Positions 21,861 to 33,357 of a stretch of 64,000 nucleotides of DNA are shown piece after piece. Origin of the DNA: Microcebus murinus (Eukaryota > Chordata > Mammalia > Primates > Cheirogaleidae). Position 1 is the stretch's first letter. Every line of letters begins with the position of its first letter. Both the position numbers and the translations under genes were made by a program. The DNA is taken from assembly GCF_040939455.1 (NCBI RefSeq), contig NC_134104.1:7835501-7899500 (forward strand). Direction: 5' to 3'. The notes beneath the pieces are model-generated. The model saw only the letters and a program-made list of their open reading frames with translations, had not been told where the DNA came from and ran no database searches.

Positions 21861-22494
21861 CCCCCTCCTCCGCCTCCGCGGGCTGAGCGGTCTTGCCAGC
21901 CCCTGCGCTCGCGCGTTCCCCCCCCACGAGGGTCGTAGTGCGCCTGCGCCCAGGTGGGGGCCACCGTCGCGCCTCGGCCTTTAGCTCAATTTTTTTTTAT
22001 TTTCCACTACTGCGGCTGCCTGGTCGGCGCTTGCGCAGAGAACTCGACACTGAGGTGGCCGAGGTGTCGGGAGGGGCCCCGGAGGGAGTACGCGGGACCC
22101 AGGGTCGGGGGCCTCCCCCACCCCGGCCTCTAATGAGCAGCAGAAGCCCCCACGAGAGGGCACGGCCCAGCAGGCCCGCGTCCCCGTGGGCGCCGCGCGA
22201 GCCTGTTCCCTGTCCTTCCTTCCCCGCAGGAAGGCTGAGCTTGCCCAGCTGGCGGCGTTTGTGCCCCCCTCCCCCCTCTCTCTGTTGCGCGATGTGCGCG
22301 CGCCGGCATGGGCGCTGCGAGCGCGCGTGCACGCGGGCGTGTGGCGGGGGGTGTGCGCGGGATGGCACTTAATGCTCCGCAGAGGCAGTGCCCATAGCGA
22401 AGCGATGAGGTTATAATAGACCAATGGTGAGGGGGAGTGAATCACTGACGGATGATTGTGTTCTTTTCCGCAGTGTCGGAAGCCACAGGGGAAA

Positions 22495-22576
22495 ATGGTG
22501 GAAAATTCACCGTCGCCATTGCCAGAAAGAGCGATTTATGGCTTTGTTCTGTTCTTAAGCTCCCAGTTTGGCTTCA
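22495..22576 (+). CDS. PIGP: PIGP coding exon 1, residues 1-27
   Basis: ATG at 22495-22497 in the context GGGAAAATGG. The exon ends ...LSSQFGF plus one base, before the donor GTAAGT (22577). A polypyrimidine/acceptor-like TTCTTTTCCGCAG ends at 22473, so the exon may begin at 22474 after a non-coding exon, or the leader may be unspliced. Confidence 0.95.
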
Positions 22577-25500
22577 GTAAGTACTTTCCTGATGGATGGC
22601 CAGGAGCCGTTTCTGGTGTTCAATGACAAGGAAATAATAACGTTTGTTCTTAGAACGTGCACGCACGACCTGTTGATTCTTTATGTCTCGTTTTAACAAA
22701 ACCTGAAGGGAACTGATGTTTTCTTCAGTGTTCTGTGTGCCCTCATTAGCGTAAGAGGTTTAATCTCAAACAAATGCTTATACAGTACCAGGCACGATGG
22801 CAAAATGAATAAACCTGGTCCTTGCCCTTGGAGGGCGTGGTCTTTCTTGTGGGTGAGACAGAGAAGTAAATGCGCAGTGTGATGGTGGCGAGGGAGCGCA
22901 GTGCGGAGACGTGGGAATCTGACTGGAAAGTCAGTTAGCTTTCTCCAGGAGACTTTCCCCCTGGCACTTACACCGCTTAGAAAAGAATAAGTAGGATGGA
23001 GGGAAGACGTGGAAAAGGCCTTGAATGAAGGCACGAGAGGGTTGGGAAGTGAGGAGTTTGGCTCCACTACAGCTGGGGAGTGAAGAGGATTAGGCTAGAG
23101 AAGCCATATTGAATGAAGTGTGTGCCCTTGACATCTTGAATATGACGTTTTACAGTTAAGGAAACTGACACCGACACAGTAATATGTCCAGAGTCACACA
23201 GCAGGCCCCAAGTCTCTCCCCCAAAGGATTTGGGTATTATGAGGCAAATGAGGGAGAAAATCCAGTCCCCGGGGTAGAACTTTCTGGAACTTTGCGGAAA
23301 CCACAAAGGTGGAGTGATAGTACTTGTGAACCGTAACTGAAAAATATCAACCTGCATCATCAGTACAGCTTGCAGATGGACCTAATGGCCAGGCTGTTGC
23401 CTAGCAGAATCTGTGAAATGAGGAAGTTGTGACCGAGTTTAAATTCTGACTCCTCCATGGATTAGCTGTGTGACCTGGGACCATTTACTTAACTTCTTTG
23501 AGCCTCAGTTTCCTCTTCTCTAAAAGGGTGTTGATAATGATAGTTGTTGAATGCTTATTATGCATAAAACAATCCTATCATCTAGGTAATATTATTGTCT
23601 TCATTTTAAAGATAAGAGTACTGAGGTGTAAGTAACTTGCCTAGGGTCGCAAAGCTATTAAATGATAGAGCTAGAATTTGAACCCACACACACTGGCTGA
23701 CATCACCCTGCTGCCTCTTATGACTGTTGGGAGGATTAACTGGGGTAATTTATGTAAAGCACTTAAGACAATGCATAGGAACAAGAAGAACTAAATAAAT
23801 GTTAGCTACTGTTGTATCATTGTCTTTGTAAATCCTTGTTCAAAAGTGTTTCAAGGATCAGAAACTATACAAATAAATAAAAGCAATGACTTTAAGGCTT
23901 AAATCCCATAACACCCACAACCCAAAATTAATTCAGTTATTTATTGGGTGCTTACCCTGTGCCAGGGACTGTTATAGTCAGGGAGGAGCAAAATAGCCAA
24001 AAATTTCCTGCTTCCATAGAGTTTTCATTCTAGTGGGAGGAGATAGTCATTGAACAAATTAAATAAGTAAAACATACACACTTTCAAATGATAATGTACT
24101 ATGGAGAGAAATCAAGGAGAAGAGTATTATGAGTGGAAGGAGGTTCTTCTAATGTGTTTCGGTGTCATCTTTGATTACTCATTTATTAGCACTTATCACA
24201 GTGTAATGAAAATACCAATTTACTCCTTTCTATTCACCACTAGATCTTAAGCTCAGGGAGGGCAGAAGCCATCTCTCACACTCCAAACACACAGAGTTCT
24301 GTAGCACATACTCATTAATGATATAGATATTTAATAGTTTAAAATTGTCTCTGCCACTTACCTTGGGCATATGATACAGCCTTTGTAAGATTCCATTTCT
24401 TCATCTGTAAAAAGTACACACATGCCTCAGAGGATTGTTTTGAGGATTATATGAAATGTATATAGAATGCTTGGAACCATGTTTAACTCACAGTGAGTGC
24501 TTAGAGCTTAGCTGTTGTAGGGACAACAGTAAACGATTTGGGATTGCAGGAAACTACTCTGGGAAATAAGGCAGGAGCTCAACATATAGTGGATCAAAAC
24601 TAGGGTAAATTCCCCTTTAACCTACTAAATGTCTATAATTACTTCAGCTCTGTGGAGGTGAAGTATTGAACACCTATTGTACGTAAAACAAACTACTAGG
24701 TAATACAAGGATTATGACAGTTGCTAAGACATGATTTGTGCCCTTCAATTTTTTAAAATATACTGTGAGAATTAAGACATGTTCCAAAATGGCCAATAAT
24801 AAGGTAATTATGATAAATATAGAAATGGTACAAATAAGGAGCTAGAAGAACTGAAAGGAAGGAAAAATCATTTCTGAGTAAATTTCGGACACTTCAAAGA
24901 AGCTTTTTTGTTTAAATAAACCTTAATAGATTGAATGCATGCCTTACTGACTATTTCTCTCTTGTTTTGTTTTGTTTTGTTTCCTCTTCTACAGTACTTT
25001 ATCTCGTGTGGGCTTTTATTCCTGAATCTTGGCTAAATTCCTTAGGCTTAACCTATTGGCCTCAAAAGTAAGTTTAATATATTTCTTAAATCAGAATGTA
25101 ATTAATGCTGTTTTTGAAGGATCATTTTTTTCCTTAAGACTACTCAAATCTTTAAATGTTTATTCTTTTAAAATTCATAAATAGCCATACAGAAATTGAA
25201 AGCTTTTTAAAGATCATTATTGATATACCTTTAATTAAAATGGTGGAATTAACACACATTTATCTCAAAAATTTTTTTAAGGTATAAACCCATAGAAGCA
25301 AAGAATAGGATAGCAGATAAGAAGTATCAATTTTGGGAAAGTAGTTTGAGATACCTGAGGTAGCTGACTTGGGTTATGCTTTTTCACATTGCTTAAGTAG
25401 GGAAGCCAGCTATGTTTGTGCTCTAGAACTCCAGAATGGCTCAGATATTGGAGGTACCAGGAACCTCTTTAACATTGTAATTCTGGGCTGGACTGAAAAC

Positions 25501-27914
25501 ATTTAAAGAGGATTAGACCTTCAAATCTTCCTCCCGCAACCCTCAAAGCTGGGAGACCAACCCTGCCTTCTTGTGCCGAAAACATGAGTTTTACTCTCTG
25601 CAAAGGCTGAGTGAGAGTCTTTAGCCTGGGGGCTACAAGGGTTAACCGAGTGTGGGAGTAAGGGAAATAAGCACCTTACTGCAGGAGTAAGTGAAAATCT
25701 GTGTGGCTGAATGATAAGGTCTACCCCTTCCCCCAACACATTTCCTTACTGGGCTCCCAGGCTCATACCACCCTAGTCCTCCCAGAAAAAGATAGGAGGT
25801 TCCTTCCTGAGGAAGCTGACCAGCCCAAGAGAAAGTATCTAATTTCCGACATTAAGTGGCCCGGTCTCTTATTGGTAAGGCTCACCAGTTGGCCATCCCT
25901 GCCCACATACACACAGTACTTTCAATTAGCTTGTTAGCACTTCATTTTTAAATATGAAATGAACTGCCATAAGTTACCAGACATTGAAGGGAAACCTCTA
26001 ACTTGAGATACAAAAGCAAAAAGGAAACGGACATAATGAAAGGAATGGAAAGAAATTTTAAAATAACATAAAATTCTCAGATAAGATTATAACTCTGAAA
26101 TAAGAACAAAATGCTATACATTGGAAATGTTCAGGGAATTACTATATTTAAATTGCAAACATGATAACTAAAATTAAAATTTTAATTGAAAGGTTAGAAG
26201 ATAAACCAAAAGTAATCTCTAGAAAGTAGAACAAAAGAGAAATAGAAAATAGAGGAAAGTTTAACAGGTTTAAAAATCTAACTAGTAGATTTCCAGAAAG
26301 AGAAAAGAATGGGGAGGACATTATTAAAGAAACAATGCACTCAATAAAACATGGCAAGGTAGAGCAGTCAATGTGCTTAACATTATCAAGAGGCATAATA
26401 GAGTCCTATCAGAGAATTCAAGGCTCTATTGATAGATACATAAGAAACCAAGCAAATAGACAAAAACAATGTAATTACTAATTCCAGAAAAAACAAAAAG
26501 TTATATAAGGAAACATATAATAATACACTGAGGTTCTCACTTGCAAACATTGTTTTATATATAGTCACAATAACTTTTAAAAACTACTGATATAACCAGA
26601 AATTGTGATGTAAGCATAGAAAAGGAAAAGAGGAGGTGAATTCTTCATCTCTGTATTAGGAAGTATAGAGAAAATGTCTGAAATTGGAAAAAAATCAAGA
26701 AATAATAATGAGCATGTTATATAGAAATGAGGAGGTAAGTACCAGAAAAAACAGATGTTAAAGTGTTCCTTTTTAGGGAGTGAGACTCCAGGGTTGGGAC
26801 GGTGGGCTACAGAACTGTAGCCTTTCATTATAAACCTTGTAGAACAATTTGTCTCTTATGTACATATTAATATATTACTTTAATAAAAATTAAATTTAGT
26901 TTAAAAAATATGTTAACTTTGTGACTGTCGAGAATTACAACCTTTTAAGGTTTCTGTTATGTACTTAAATATTCTCTTTTGCAGATACTGGGCAGTGGCA
27001 TTACCTGTCTATCTCCTTATTACTATAGTCATTGGTTATGTGCTTTTGTTTGGAATCAACATGATGAGTACCTCTCCACTCAACTCCATTCATACAATCA
27101 CAGGTAAATTTATAATAACAGGAAAGTGCTGGGGGAATGGAAGAGTGGGATATTAGTACTTCTATCTAGAAAAGCAACGAAGAATAGGCTGCAAGACACA
27201 CATTGGGACAATAATAAGAACCTAGAGAAATAAATAAAAGCTTATACAAAAGGAAATAATTACATGAAGGAAATAAGTTCTGATGAATATGCACTAGTTA
27301 TACTCATGGAGGAAATAAATTCTGATAAATTATAGTGTATATGCTATGTTCCTCAGCAACTTTGCCTGAGAGAAACTTCTTTTGTCCTAAATAGGCACTG
27401 TTGATAAAAGGATGGCAAAAAGATACACACAGACCTTGTTCAGGAGGAGAGATTTGGGGGTGTGTATCCTCAGGATCACTATGGAAACCTTATTACAATT
27501 ATGTAGGTGGAAGAGACACAGCATGTTTTTGTGGCTTTATTTTTTTTAAGTCTTTTCATTTCAAATCTAAAGATTAAGATAAATTAGGATTAGCCGGGTA
27601 CGGTGGCTCACACCTGTAATCCTAGCACTCTAGGAGGCTGAGGCAGGCGAATCGTTTGAGCTCAGGAGTTCGAGACCAGCCTGAGCAAGAGTGAGACCCC
27701 ATCTCTACTAAAAATAGAAAGAAATTAATTGGCCAACTAAAAATATATAGAAAAAATTAGCCAGGCATGGTGGTACATGCCTGTAGTCCCAGCTACTCGG
27801 GAGGCTGAGGCAGAAGGATTGCTTCCTTCTGAGCCCAGGAGTTTGAGGTTGCTGTGAGCTAGGCTGACACCATGGCAGCATTCTAGCCCGGGCAACAGAG
27901 TGAGATTCTGTCTC

Positions 27915-27945
<31 letters not shown>

Positions 27946-28683
27946 TAAATTAGGATTTCTGAACTTGCTTAAATTCTGGGAAGTAAAGTATTTTTTAAGT
28001 TCCCTGGTACGATTTTTCAACTCTTCTAAACCTTTATTCATCAACTCATACAATGTATTTGGAAAATCAATTACAGTATTTTTAAATTCCATTCCTAATA
28101 ACCTACTATATTCCCTACATTCTTGACTGGAAGTATAACAAGTAGACAGTTTGTGCAAAGAGGGGAAATTGTTAAGTTTGTATGAATATTTGTACCAAAT
28201 GACTTAATAGTTTTGCAGTGTTAATATAAATACATTTTCAAGGCCTAGATATGATTTTGTCGCTATGGGAAATATGCATTTGGGACTTTAACCACCATTG
28301 TATGGTTGAGTGAAATATTAATTTCTTTCCAAGTTAGAGATAATAAAACTACTTTGCTGATTACATTTTTATTTTAATGGGGACATTTCTTCTAAAGAGA
28401 AGATTTAAGACATTACTTAATTATGGTATTTTAAACATGGTATTCATCATTACCAAAACGTCAGCCTAAACTATGTGGTGGGTCTCCCTTAGCCACAGAG
28501 AGTATAGAAGAAATTGCTTGAGTTAACAGAGCTTTTTGTTCTTTTCTTACAGATAGTTATGCTCAAAATCAACAGCAGAAGAAATACCAAGAAGAGGCCA
28601 TTCCAGCATTAAGAGATATTCCTATTAGTGAAGTAAACCAAATGTTCTTTCTTGCAACCAAAGAACTTCACACTAAAAGCTGA
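22495..28683 (+). CDS. PIGP: PIGP, phosphatidylinositol N-acetylglucosaminyltransferase subunit P
   Basis: Complete coding region in four exons (22495-22576, 24995-25067, 26985-27103, 28553-28683) totalling 405 nt, or 134 residues. That equals the short human isoform. PIG-P is a small ER membrane subunit of the complex (with PIGA, PIGC, PIGH, PIGQ, PIGY, DPM2) that adds GlcNAc to phosphatidylinositol, the first step of GPI-anchor synthesis. The protein starts [20 protein letters not shown]. Two hydrophobic helices are visible, about residues 14-36 ([20 protein letters not shown]) and 55-76 ([20 protein letters not shown]). Between them is the conserved [18 protein letters not shown] segment, and the tail is hydrophilic, ending ATKELHTKS. 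All splice sites are AG/GT and phases join. A TGA in frame at 22453-22455 rules out the upstream in-frame extension known in human. The gene is divergent from TTC3 and convergent with RIPPLY3. Confidence 0.97.
22577..24994 (+). other. PIGP intron 1: cluster of MIR and L2 relics
   Basis: MIR fragments: 23130-23215 (minus), 23425-23560 (plus), 23560-23710 (minus), 23715-23800 (plus) and 24340-24510 (plus). L2 pieces: 23925-24135 (minus, ATTGGGTGCTTACCCTGTGC) and 24160-24330 (plus 3' end, AGCTCAGGGAGGGCAGAAGC). No Alu is present, so the intron is old and little disturbed. An imperfect TTTTG repeat precedes the exon 2 acceptor (24964-24981). Confidence 0.7.
24995..25067 (+). CDS. PIGP: PIGP coding exon 2, residues 28-52
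   Basis: 73 nt after a T-rich acceptor (TTCCTCTTCTACAG). It encodes [20 protein letters not shown] then YWPQ plus two bases of Lys52, before the GTAAGT donor at 25068. Confidence 0.95.
25068..26984 (+). other. PIGP intron 2, no clear repeat
   Basis: Mostly unassigned. 25980-26580 is A-rich and purine-biased, like the ORF1/5' part of an old L1, but I cannot confirm this. No exon or RNA gene is seen. Confidence 0.4.
26985..27103 (+). CDS. PIGP: PIGP coding exon 3, residues 52-92
   Basis: 119 nt after acceptor TTCTCTTTTGCAG. It encodes [20 protein letters not shown] (second membrane helix) then [19 protein letters not shown], and ends at donor GTAAAT (27104), a slightly weak donor. Confidence 0.95.
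27592..27942 (+). mobile_element. Strepsirrhine Alu in PIGP intron 3
   Basis: AGCCGGGTACGGTGGCTCAC..., A-tail of about 30. The 16-bp duplication AAGATAAATTAGGATT is perfect at 27576-27591 and 27942-27957. Confidence 0.95.
27958..28552 (+). other. PIGP intron 3 remainder, nothing recognised
   Basis: AT-rich intron sequence up to the exon 4 acceptor. Confidence 0.5.
28553..28683 (+). CDS. PIGP: PIGP coding exon 4, residues 92-134 and stop
   Basis: After acceptor TTCTTTTCTTACAG the frame encodes [40 protein letters not shown] and TKS, then TGA (28681-28683). The 3' UTR follows directly. Confidence 0.96.
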
Positions 28684-28885
28684 ATTGTATGTAGACATGC
28701 TAACACCAAGCATTTACTTATAAATGTTTAACATAATTTTGACCATGTCTCTTACTAATACCTAGTATCAAGATGTAAAAAAAGTAAGTTGGTCTTCTAT
28801 TAGATTAAGTTCAATTAATATTGCAAATGTTCTAAAGTATTAGTTATTAATGGGCAGAATAAATAAAATACTACATTACCATATA
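28684..28885 (+). terminator. PIGP: PIGP 3' UTR with polyadenylation signals
   Basis: The first canonical signals after the stop are overlapping AATAAA hexamers at 28858-28863 and 28862-28867, giving a likely 3' UTR of about 200 nt. The cleavage position is estimated. Confidence 0.7.
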
Positions 28886-29361
28886 CCAGACTTTAAAAGA
28901 TAAGTATCTGTATACAAGAAATTCCTCTCAAGAGGCATTTATGTTGTAATTTGCAAATGATGCTTGTGTCCTTTCTCCTGTTTGTCCTGAGGGGTCCAAA
29001 GTCTTACATTTGAGGGAAGGGTATATTATTTATGCCATCAGAGTCATGTCTAAGACACACATATTTATTGAATATTCACTAGGTACCAGGTATTTCTTTA
29101 GGCCCTGGAGATGTAGTAATGGTAAGATTCTCTCTCAAAAAGCTTATGTTTTAGAGGCAGGTTTACACAGACTAAGCAAACTATTATTTGTAATGAGTAT
29201 TATGCAGAGAATGACATTCTGGAAAGCAAAGGGGTGATTACTTTAGATTGAGTGATCAAGGAAGGCCTCTCAGACAGAGGCAGTTGGGGTTGAGATTTGA
29301 ATAGCAAAAAGAGGAGCCAGTCATACAAAGATTGGAGGGACAGGATGAACTTCTAAGTATG

Positions 29362-29409
29362 AAGTGGCAGAGACGGCAAGTGGCAGAGACGGCAAGTGGC
29401 AGAGACGGC
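29362..29409. repeat. 16-bp tandem repeat, three perfect units
   Basis: AAGTGGCAGAGACGGC repeated exactly three times inside the L2, a local expansion of a unit that is single-copy in the L2 consensus as I know it. Confidence 0.95.
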
Positions 29410-29430
29410 AAGGTGAGAAGGAGCTGGGTG

Positions 29431-29513
29431 TGGTCAAATAAATTGTGGTCTGTTTGCACAGCCACGCAAACAAGAATGAATTACCACTGTAGCTAACAAC
29501 GTGAATGAATATC
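29431..29513 (+). repeat. Patch copied from an L1 3' region (duplicate of 30961-31042)
   Basis: The 82-83 bp are about 93% identical to 30961-31042 (five substitutions and one indel by eye). Here they interrupt an L2 exactly, with L2 wording on both sides; at 30961 the same text is embedded in a longer L1. Confidence 0.85.
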
Positions 29514-30009
29514 CTAAGAACAGAGGGAAGACTAGCAGTGAGCCTAGAGCATTCTGAACACGGGAGAATGTAGTCTGAGATGAGCCTGAATCATAAAGGC
29601 TTTTGTAGGCCAATGGAGGAAGTTTGGACTTAAGTGTGATGAGTTTGGCGCACTTCAGGTACCAAGCTACTGGGAGTGTTTAAGCTAGAGAGAGACATGG
29701 CCTGATTTATGTTCTTAAAAAGTCACTCTGACTGGTAAATGGAAAATAGATTTGGAAGGAGAGTTGAGAATGAGGCAATAGTATGGAAGTAGGGGACCAT
29801 TAGGAAGCTATTGCATTAATCCAGGCAAGAAATGATTGCTGCTTAGACCAGAGTGGTAGTGGAGTTTGGAGGAGTGGATGGTTTTGCAGTATGTGTTGGA
29901 GACAGCCGACTGGGTTATGGGTCTGACCGTACAGGATAGGAAGGGCTGACTGAAAGTATGATCAAGAGTCATTCCAAGATTGTTTTGGATTAAAGAACTA
30001 GATAGATAA

Positions 30010-30344
<335 letters not shown>

Positions 30345-30949
30345 AGAACTAGGTAGATGGTTATGCCTTTTGTTGAATTGGACAATATTTGGGGAAGTTC
30401 AGTTGAGGGAACTGCAGGATTTGGTATATGAGTTAGGTTGAATGATACTGCCTTATTAATATCTGGATTTTCTTGGGTAAGGTTAAGAAGCTTAGATAGA
30501 AATAAGATTTTTTTAAACCATATATAACTTAGCAAGAGTCCAAGAGTCCACTCACACTTATTGAGTCGGATCTAATCTAAATTTATTTAGAACTAACTTT
30601 TGGTACCCAAATCTCTATACTAGTCTGGCTGGTCTTTTTCATTGGGATATATACACGTGCATTTATTTCCACACAGAAATGAAGTCACACATTTTAACTT
30701 ATGCAAATTTAACTATACCTTCTGCAAAAAATAAAAAGGAAAAGAAAACTAATAATTTTAAGTAATTGGGAAAACCAGGACTTTTATTTCAATAACCATA
30801 TCCTTACCCAGTAAGTCATGCTGGGTGACTTGATGGGTAACATAAATATGCTCTTCTTATTCCCTAGTTTGTCCGCTGTTCTGTGTTATTTTATGGTAAG
30901 AGCATGTCACCACACTTAAGAACAGTTTAAAGGAACCAGCCAACTCTAT

Positions 30950-31350
30950 CAAGTATAGAATGGTAAATAAATTGTGGTCTGTTTGCACGGCCATGCAAAC
31001 AACAATGAATTACCGCTGTAGCTAACAATGTGAATGAATATCACAGACATAATGCTGGGCAAAAAAAAGTCACACATAAAGAAATGTATACTATATGATT
31101 CTATTTATATGAAATTCACAATTAGGAAAAATTAACAAATGTTGGTAAGTATAGAAGAACAGTTTCCTTTGGAGCAGGGTATTAACTAGGAGGCATGAAG
31201 GAGCCTGCTGATGAGTTGAAAATGCCCTACATCTTGATCTGGATGATGGTTACATGGGTATAATACATGTTTTAAAAATATCATGGGGCTATTTTATTGA
31301 GATTTGTGGTCTTGATATAAGTTACACCTCAATTAAAAGGGGGAAAAAAA
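30950..31350 (+). mobile_element. L1M 3' fragment
   Basis: AATAAATTGTGGTCTGTTTG, CACAGACATAATGCTGGGC and ATGGTTACATGGGTATAATA are typical of L1ME 3' ends. It is the likely source of the patch at 29431. Confidence 0.8.
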
Positions 31351-31623
31351 TCAGGCATGCAACGGGAGAGGAAGGTGCGGCTTCTGGGATCTGGCTGGGC
31401 CTTTGTCTCTCTTACCCACATGTCCACTGCTGAGGTCCATCTTAAGCTCCTTCTCCTTTGCTCTGGGAGGTCCAGGTACCTCTGCCACAGCCTCTGTCAC
31501 CCTGTGACCAGCAGGCACTGGGAAATTCATAGAGAGGACACTCCAGAAATCAGGAAATGAACTCTGCCATCCCCATGAGAACAAGGCAATGTTAACTTGT
31601 TGGAGGATGAGATACCATGGGAG
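31351..31623. other. Unassigned intergenic sequence
   Basis: Short overlapping open frames on both strands (67-77 codons) have no recognisable motif. No gene is supported. Confidence 0.4.
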
Positions 31624-31950
31624 GGCCAGGTGCGGTGGCTCACACCTGTAATCCTAGCACTCTGGGAGCCCAAGGCGGGCAGATTGCTCAGGGTCAGGAG
31701 TTCGAGACCAGCCTAAGCAAGAGCGAGACCCCCGTCTCTACTATAAATAGAAAGAAATTAATTGGCCAACTAATATATATAGAAAAAATTAGCCAGGCAT
31801 GGTGGTACATGCCTGTAGTCCCAGCTGCTCGGAAGGCTGAGGCAGGAGGATTGCTTGAGCTCAGGAGTTTGAGGTTGCTGTGAGCAAGGCTGACGCCATG
31901 GCACTCGCTCTAGCCTGGGCAACAAAGCGAGACTCTGTCTCAAAAAAAGA
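31624..31950 (+). mobile_element. Strepsirrhine Alu
   Basis: GGCCAGGTGCGGTGGCTCAC..., with flanking duplicates GAGATACCATGGGAG and GAGATACCATGGGAAG. Confidence 0.94.
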
Positions 31951-32770
31951 AAAGAGATACCATGGGAAGGAGAACCAAAGTGCTCAGTCGACAGCCAGCT
32001 CACTCACAGAAGCACAGCTGCCTAGTCAACCAGCAGCTGATCACACATGCCTAAAGGAGTCCAGGTAAGTCCAGAATATGGCCCAGCTGAGCACAGACTA
32101 AATTGCTGACCTGCTCAATTACAAGCTAATAAGCACTTATAGCTAACTTATATGTACACCCACTGCAGATAGAATGCCAGGATTCAGTGACAGGTTGATT
32201 ATTAGCTAACTGGCAAACAGAGGGTACCATATACATACTGATTTTATTTTCCCTATATTTAAAGTCAGATCTCTTGTCAGATGGTGTTGAGTTATACAGA
32301 AATACATGTAAGTATTTAAGCACCTGTGATTGGTGCTTAAAATCAGATAGTTCCCCATACCACAGGAGGAAACAGACAACCCCAGCCTGACAATTAGGGC
32401 CAAGGCCAAATTGCAAAATAAATTTTCCTTTAATCTTTTTTCTCCACATCTCCACTCTGGAGGAAAGGCTGTGGATAAATATGAAAACATGTATTTCCTT
32501 CTCCTGGGCCCCCCTGTCCATTGTTCGTTGTCTGATCTTCAGAGGGGGGGGATGGGCCCCTTCCAAGCAGCAGGTGGGAAAACAGTGGTCTACCTGTGGA
32601 CACTTTCTTGTAGCTCCCTGCTCACTCTCTCTGGGCACCATCTCTCCCACCCTTGGGTCTGAGAATAGATTTTGGCAGGAAGAGAGTGTTCCCTACTCTC
32701 TGGCAGAAAAGGTAGATGCAGGCCCTTCACCTCCCTGAGGTCTTAAAGTCAGAGCCCTCAGAGGTGAACT
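31951..32770. other. Unassigned intergenic sequence
   Basis: Open frames up to 174 codons on the minus strand (32126-32650), but no known motif, no splice signals and no protein-like composition. May hold an old LTR; not called. Confidence 0.35.
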
Positions 32771-32975
32771 TCAGTGAGGCAGCCACTGGCCACGTGGGGC
32801 TACCTGGAACAGGCTGGTTTGAATTGAGATGTGCTGGAAGCTTAAAATACAGAGTGACTTTGAAAGATTTATACCAAAAAAAACCTTGATAATAATATAT
32901 TGATCATATGTTAAAATAACATTTTGGATATACTGGGTTAAATAAATTATTACAATTAATCTAAAAAATCAAGAA
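32770..32975 (+). mobile_element. hAT-type MITE relic
   Basis: CAGCCACTGGCCACGTGGGG, GAATTGAGATGTGCTGGAAG and TTTTGGATATACTGGGTTAA match a common mammalian DNA element family; exact name not certain. Confidence 0.6.
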
Positions 32976-33004
32976 ATAAATAAAGAGAAAAAAAACAGTG
33001 ATTG

Positions 33005-33116
33005 TGCCTGCCTCCAGAAATGTTGATTCTTTGGTCTCGAGTGGGGCCCTAGGCAGAGTTAATTTTTTATTGTCTTCCAGGCACCTGTAATGTGCTGCCA
33101 GGATTGAGAATGACTG
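33005..33116 (+). mobile_element. MER20-like hAT fragment
   Basis: CTCCAGAAATGTTGATTCTT with an end GATTGAGAATGACTGCC close to the MER20 terminus. Confidence 0.5.
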
Positions 33117-33357
33117 CCTTATGTGATTGGACTTAACTGAGCTTGTGGTCAAGCAGGGCAGTAGCTGTCCACTTCAGAAGAGAAAGCCAGCAGCTGTCTG
33201 AGCAGTTCTGTCCCCTTCTTGATGAGACTCCTGGTCACATCGGCAGTATTTCCTTGTCTCCCCTAGGACCAGCAATGGGCCTGAGACTTGAAAACAGGTC
33301 AGAGTAGAACCTTAATGAACTCTAGTACAGCCCTAAACATTAAACTTCAAATTAACT

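Larger units (their letters stand above)
20690..22420. promoter_or_regulatory. CpG island: shared TTC3/PIGP bidirectional promoter
   Basis: The base composition changes sharply here: very GC-rich with abundant CpG, while sequence on both sides is AT-rich. It lies between the divergent TTC3 and PIGP genes, which in human start within a short distance of each other. Motifs that can be read include an E-box CACGTG (21820-21825) overlapped by TGAGTCA (21815-21821), and NRF1-like CpG motifs TGCGCCTGCGCC (21939-21950) and GGCGCTTGCGCA (22026-22037). No TATA box is placed suitably for either gene. This suits a housekeeping CpG-island promoter. Exact start sites cannot be fixed from sequence. Confidence 0.85.

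Noticed and set aside
20601..21938. A 445-codon open frame on the plus strand, with a 212-codon one on the minus strand
   Set aside because: Both lie in the CpG island, where stop codons are rare by composition. The products are low-complexity Arg/Pro/His/Thr-rich, several frames are open at once, and no domain is visible.
32126..32650. A 174-codon minus-strand open frame
   Set aside because: No domain, signal or splice evidence, and overlapping frames on the other strand are equally open.
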